Below are positions 61,543-64,000 of a stretch of 64,000 nucleotides of DNA, piece by piece. Source of the DNA: M3007 sp040397785 (GTDB taxonomy: Bacteria > Bacteroidota > Bacteroidia > Chitinophagales > Saprospiraceae); NCBI GenBank assembly GCA_040397785.1, contig JBBAVI010000009.1:29486-93485 (forward strand), given 5' to 3'. The notes under the pieces were generated by a model. That model had not been told where the DNA came from. It saw only the letters and a program-made list of their open reading frames with translations, and ran no database searches. How positions within the stretch are numbered: position 1 is the first letter of the stretch; the number at the start of each line of letters is the position of its first letter. A program made the translations under genes and the position numbers.

Positions 61543-61773
61543 ATTTTAATACCGAGTATATTTTTCGTAATATCTTTTCCTAAATTGTTGCTATTCAAGC
61601 AGTTGTATATATACTAAACGCCGTCTGAAAGGCCGAATTCATTGTCATACTCAGCGCTGATTGTCCATGATTTAGGACGAAGGCCATGCACAAAACAAAA
61701 CAACATTAAGTATAAAACTTAAATATGCCACTTGTCATACCCGCTTGGTAAAGATCTATGCTTGTTTTTAAGA
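61543..61773. other. Intergenic region without visible features
   Basis: A 231-base AT-rich stretch between the regulator gene and the beta-barrel fragment. I see no gene, hairpin or promoter that I can support. Confidence 0.5.
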
Positions 61774-61974
61774 TTAAAATGCAATCCCAAACTGAAAGGC
61801 AATGGTGATGGATGTTGGCCTGTCGTTGCCAAACCTGATCGGTATCGGAACGGCAATAAAATAGCCACTGTTCTTATTCTTGACAACGACTTTGTTCAAC
61901 ACCGGTGTAAACCCATACCTGCCCGATGTTTCAAAAGCCGCCCTGCCCGCAAAAGCAAAACTATGCATGATCAA
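61774..61974 (-). pseudogene. C-terminal fragment of an outer-membrane beta-barrel protein
   Basis: The frame encodes about 66 residues ending in a C-terminal phenylalanine (TSITIAFQFGIAF), with alternating hydrophobic strands (GYFIAVPIPIRFGN) as in the last strands of small Bacteroidota outer-membrane barrels. There is no signal peptide or N-terminal part, and the first residues continue upstream without a start. It lies directly after the AraC fragment and the chromate-resistance-like gene on the same strand. A decayed remnant is the simplest reading. Confidence 0.6.
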
Positions 61975-62548
61975 ACACCATATATAGCATGTTATTTACC
62001 TTTTGTATTTGGTTTACTTTTTTCCAGGTTTTTTCTGTAAACAGATGGATTTTTTCCCGTGTGCTGTTTGAAAATTCTTGTAAAATGGCTTTGGTCCGAA
62101 AAGCCGGTGAGGTACGCAATTTCTGAAAGTGCGTAAGTTGAAGTTTCCATAAGAAAGCATCGTAAATTAAAAAACCAGCTTCCAACAATGCATAATCGTT
62201 GGTAATATTATGAGCAAGTCCTAAAGAAATGGCCAATAGCCCTGCAGATTCTTTCGCAATATCATGTCGGTCGGTATCTGCGCCTCGAACAATAACAGCC
62301 ATTACCAAAACGGCCGGGTCGGTTATTTTATATTTTTGTATAATATAATCAAAGGTGCAATGATCGTTGTAGTGCGTAAATTCTACATCTGGAATGTCAA
62401 ACGGTATCGCCTGCAACTTTTCTGCTTGGCCCAGCACCTGATTAAACGCAACATAAATAAATTCAGCATCTTTATCAACGAATTTTTTAATGAGCCATGG
62501 GCAGGCTAAGCGGTCAATTTTAGGTCGTTCTCTTGTAATCCATTTCAT
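61961..62548 (-). CDS. Chromate-resistance (ChrB C-terminal-like) protein with a foreign tail
   Basis: Residues 1-about 135 match the ChrB C-terminal-type domain (RPKIDRLACPWLIKKFVDKDAEFIYV, read in parts, and VRGADTDRHDIAKESAGLLAISLGLA), which would normally end near LLEAGFLIYDAFLWK. From about residue 135 to 195 the reading frame runs through the AraC fragment at 61992-62150 in a different frame, so the tail is probably not native. The N-terminal domain looks intact. ChrB proteins influence chromate resistance, and many relatives are unrelated to chromate. No ChrA transporter is in the window. Confidence 0.75.
   Translation of the reverse strand: MKWITRERPKIDRLACPWLIKKFVDKDAEFIYVAFNQVLGQAEKLQAIPFDIPDVEFTHYNDHCTFDYIIQKYKITDPAVLVMAVIVRGADTDRHDIAKESAGLLAISLGLAHNITNDYALLEAGFLIYDAFLWKLQLTHFQKLRTSPAFRTKAILQEFSNSTREKIHLFTEKTWKKVNQIQKVNNMLYMVFDHA
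61992..62150 (-). pseudogene. C-terminal AraC-type helix-turn-helix fragment
   Basis: In the frame offset from the chromate-resistance-like gene, the minus strand encodes METSTYALSEIAYLTGFSDQ and then SHFTRIFKQHTGKNPSVYRK, the conserved second helix-turn-helix of AraC regulators, ending at TAA (61994-61992). Only about 52 residues are present, without the first helix-turn-helix or sensor. It overlaps the 3' third of the gene at 61961-62548 in another frame, which implies a rearrangement. Confidence 0.8.
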
Positions 62549-62598
62549 AATTTATTTATTTTTTTGAGTTCAAATCCCACCTTAAACCATGTAATCTG

Positions 62599-63765
62599 TT
62601 ATGGTTTAATACCGCTTTTCACAACTTTTTTCCAGTATTTATTATTGATTTTCATAAAATAAATTCCATTAGAAAGTGCGGAACAATCCAGCGTTACACT
62701 ACGGTCTACCGCATCAAACAAATAGGTTCCTACAAGTTGCATCATACCATTGTAAAGTTCCAACCGCTGAATTTGCCCCAGCTGCATTTCCAAAGTGAGT
62801 TCACTCGAAAAGGGATTTGGATAAACGTTCACGGCATCCGGTGAAAAATCCGAATCGGTTGTTCCTGAAACACAGGCCATGGACTGGCTTTGACGGTAAC
62901 TGATTCGGGTACTCACCGACAAGGAATCCTGAAATTCCCGTGCCTTTTGGCAATCATTTTTGAGATAATAGGCCAGCCAAATCTTCAAAAAATCCTGGGT
63001 GACCGCTTGTTGTGCGGATGGAGTGATTGTTGGTTTGGGCGTGCAGGTGCTTTCTCCAAAATTGCAGGCAAAATTTGAATTTGCGAAATAGCAGTGTCCG
63101 CCGCCTGTTATGTACACCTGTGTTTTGTAGGCCGCTGCCGTGGAATCATACATCATGTCCTGATGTTGTGCAGGCGGTGCAACGCAATCATTGACACCAC
63201 TAAACAGTAACGTAGGAACTGAAACTTTTTGCGCCGCAGTAATGGACGATGGATTTGTATTGGCGGCGGCAAACGAAACCAGGGTGGTAATTGCTGCATT
63301 ATTTTGCACCGCTAAAAAAGCGCTTCCGCCGCCCATCGAGTGCCCCATGATGGCCGATGTGGTGCCAATACTCGTTTTCGGAATCATGGTTCCGGCGCCA
63401 TTACCCTGCATTTTGGAAATAAGCAATGTGAGATCTTTCCCAAAGTCGGCATGGCTGGGTAATATGGAGCCTTCCGTTTTTGGAAAAGCTAGGATATAGC
63501 CTTCGGGCACCAGCGCCTCCCAAAAATTTTGGTAAGCACTCCAGACCATCACAAAACCATGACCAAAAACGATCAACGGAAAAACACCCGGCGCAATGGG
63601 CGTGTTATCCCCTGCGGATAGCGCTGGATAATAAATCTCTGTTGCGATGGAGCGGTTGTTACGCGTTGAATCCATAAACGTAACGGTTGTATGCCCGATT
63701 TGCTGTGCTGATAAATTGGAAGAGAGGGATATTATCGCTAGGATTATGGTGAGTTTGTGTTGCAT
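62599..63765 (-). CDS. T9SS-sorted alpha/beta hydrolase (cutinase/PETase-like fold)
   Basis: The 388-residue protein has a signal peptide (LTIILAIISLSSNLSAQ). The hydrolase part (about 20-290) has VFGHGFVMVWSAYQNFWEAL, nucleophile Ser in MGHSMGGGSAF and a late His in GGGHCYFAN, as in dienelactone-hydrolase/chlorophyllase/polyester-hydrolase-like proteins, with a SGVNDCVAPP loop carrying the likely acid. The last about 75 residues (NVYPNPFSSELTLEMQLGQ, LSNGIYFMKINN) are a T9SS type A sorting domain. It is secreted or surface-held; the ester substrate is unknown. Confidence 0.88.
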   Translation of the reverse strand: MQHKLTIILAIISLSSNLSAQQIGHTTVTFMDSTRNNRSIATEIYYPALSAGDNTPIAPGVFPLIVFGHGFVMVWSAYQNFWEALVPEGYILAFPKTEGSILPSHADFGKDLTLLISKMQGNGAGTMIPKTSIGTTSAIMGHSMGGGSAFLAVQNNAAITTLVSFAAANTNPSSITAAQKVSVPTLLFSGVNDCVAPPAQHQDMMYDSTAAAYKTQVYITGGGHCYFANSNFACNFGESTCTPKPTITPSAQQAVTQDFLKIWLAYYLKNDCQKAREFQDSLSVSTRISYRQSQSMACVSGTTDSDFSPDAVNVYPNPFSSELTLEMQLGQIQRLELYNGMMQLVGTYLFDAVDRSVTLDCSALSNGIYFMKINNKYWKKVVKSGIKP

Positions 63766-63826
63766 GTGGGTGAAAGACTGTTGAAAGGTGAAATTACGTT
63801 TTGTTGTGGAAATGGCAAGTTTGTTT

Positions 63827-63877
63827 GATTTCCGATATCCGATTACATGATTTCCGATTTCCGATTGGATTTAAGAT
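63827..63877 (+). repeat. Dispersed 43-base repeat, copy 3
   Basis: Identical over 43 bases to the copies at 6257-6299 and 6440-6482, and over 51 bases to copy 1. It lies upstream of the hydrolase gene start in a gene-free stretch. Confidence 0.9.
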
Positions 63878-63949
63878 CTCCGATTTGGAACTTTGGCTTG
63901 GCTTGATTTATGGACGCTTACTGTTTTGTTGCTGGCTACAAAAATTGAA

Positions 63950-63976
63950 ATTAATTCATTATTTTCATGAATTAAT
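63950..63976. repeat. Inverted repeat near the right edge
   Basis: ATTAATTCAT (63950-63959) and ATGAATTAAT (63967-63976) form a perfect 10-bp inverted repeat with a 7-base loop. It could be an operator of a gene beyond the window. Confidence 0.6.
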
Positions 63977-64000
63977 GCAATCAATTTGCCTGCTAGGAAC

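Noticed and set aside
61732..62040. Plus-strand frame opposite the pseudogene fragments
   Set aside because: It is antisense to the beta-barrel and AraC fragments and has no recognisable domain.

Overview
The window is a chromosomal piece of a Bacteroidota genome, most likely a Saprospiria/Chitinophagales-type bacterium. The evidence is four proteins with type IX secretion (T9SS) C-terminal sorting domains, many -7 boxes of the Bacteroidota type TAnnTTTG, an HU-CCDC81/SPOR protein, methylmalonyl-CoA epimerase, and the general gene content. A run of 100 Ns (51979-52078) inside a repeat cluster shows that this is a draft or metagenome scaffold. I saw no rRNA, tRNA, CRISPR array or intact insertion sequence.

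The most notable system is at the left edge: part of a diversity-generating retroelement (DGR). Bases 1-115 are an AAC-rich template repeat (TR). The 3' end of the gene at 632-2542 (minus strand) carries the matching variable repeat (VR, 643-757). Over 115 aligned bases the copies differ at 16 positions, and all 16 are adenines in the TR (16 of 29 adenines changed, 0 of 86 other bases). The target is an exported caspase-like protease joined to a calcium-binding repeat, two helical repeats and a formylglycine-generating-enzyme/C-type-lectin fold whose C-terminal surface is the diversified part. No reverse transcriptase is in the window; it probably lies just left of base 1. Next to the target come an AbiEi/AbiEii type IV toxin-antitoxin pair (2779-4436) and a membrane protein with an N-terminal domain resembling effector-associated domains (4453-5151), so 1-6200 looks like a conflict/defence region.

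6.4-30.6 kb: WD40 protein, PH-like membrane protein, HlyD adaptor, TolC channel, M14 peptidase, gpmI, a Lol-type permease, T9SS proteins, a serine hydrolase, then a damaged ABC-efflux operon (adaptor, intact ATPase, truncated second ATPase) divergent from an NtrC-type regulator, a bestrophin and its histidine kinase. 30.6-43 kb: a long GC-rich hairpin element, a helicase-nuclease, mce, an HU/SPOR protein, NrtR-like regulator, a hairpin repeat array, a T9SS protein, a DODA-type dioxygenase, a YgjP-like metallopeptidase and serC. 42.3-52 kb: an AraC regulator divergent from a dioxygenase-nitrilase-alcohol dehydrogenase group, followed by a glycan group (GH13, double esterase, GH92). 52-64 kb: repeat cluster with the gap, a TetR regulator with two matching operators and an SDR, a second AbiEii-type pair with a palindromic operator, SIMPL, DUF763/DUF1905 proteins, a BNR lipoprotein, a membrane-anchored winged-helix regulator, and a chromate-resistance-like gene whose tail runs through an AraC fragment, followed by a beta-barrel fragment.

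Several families of intergenic hairpin repeats are present: a 43-base element in three copies, one of which supplies the stop codon of a WD40 gene; a 53-base tandem array; a 47-48-base tandem array with inverted copies; and a 38-bp-stem GC-rich hairpin.
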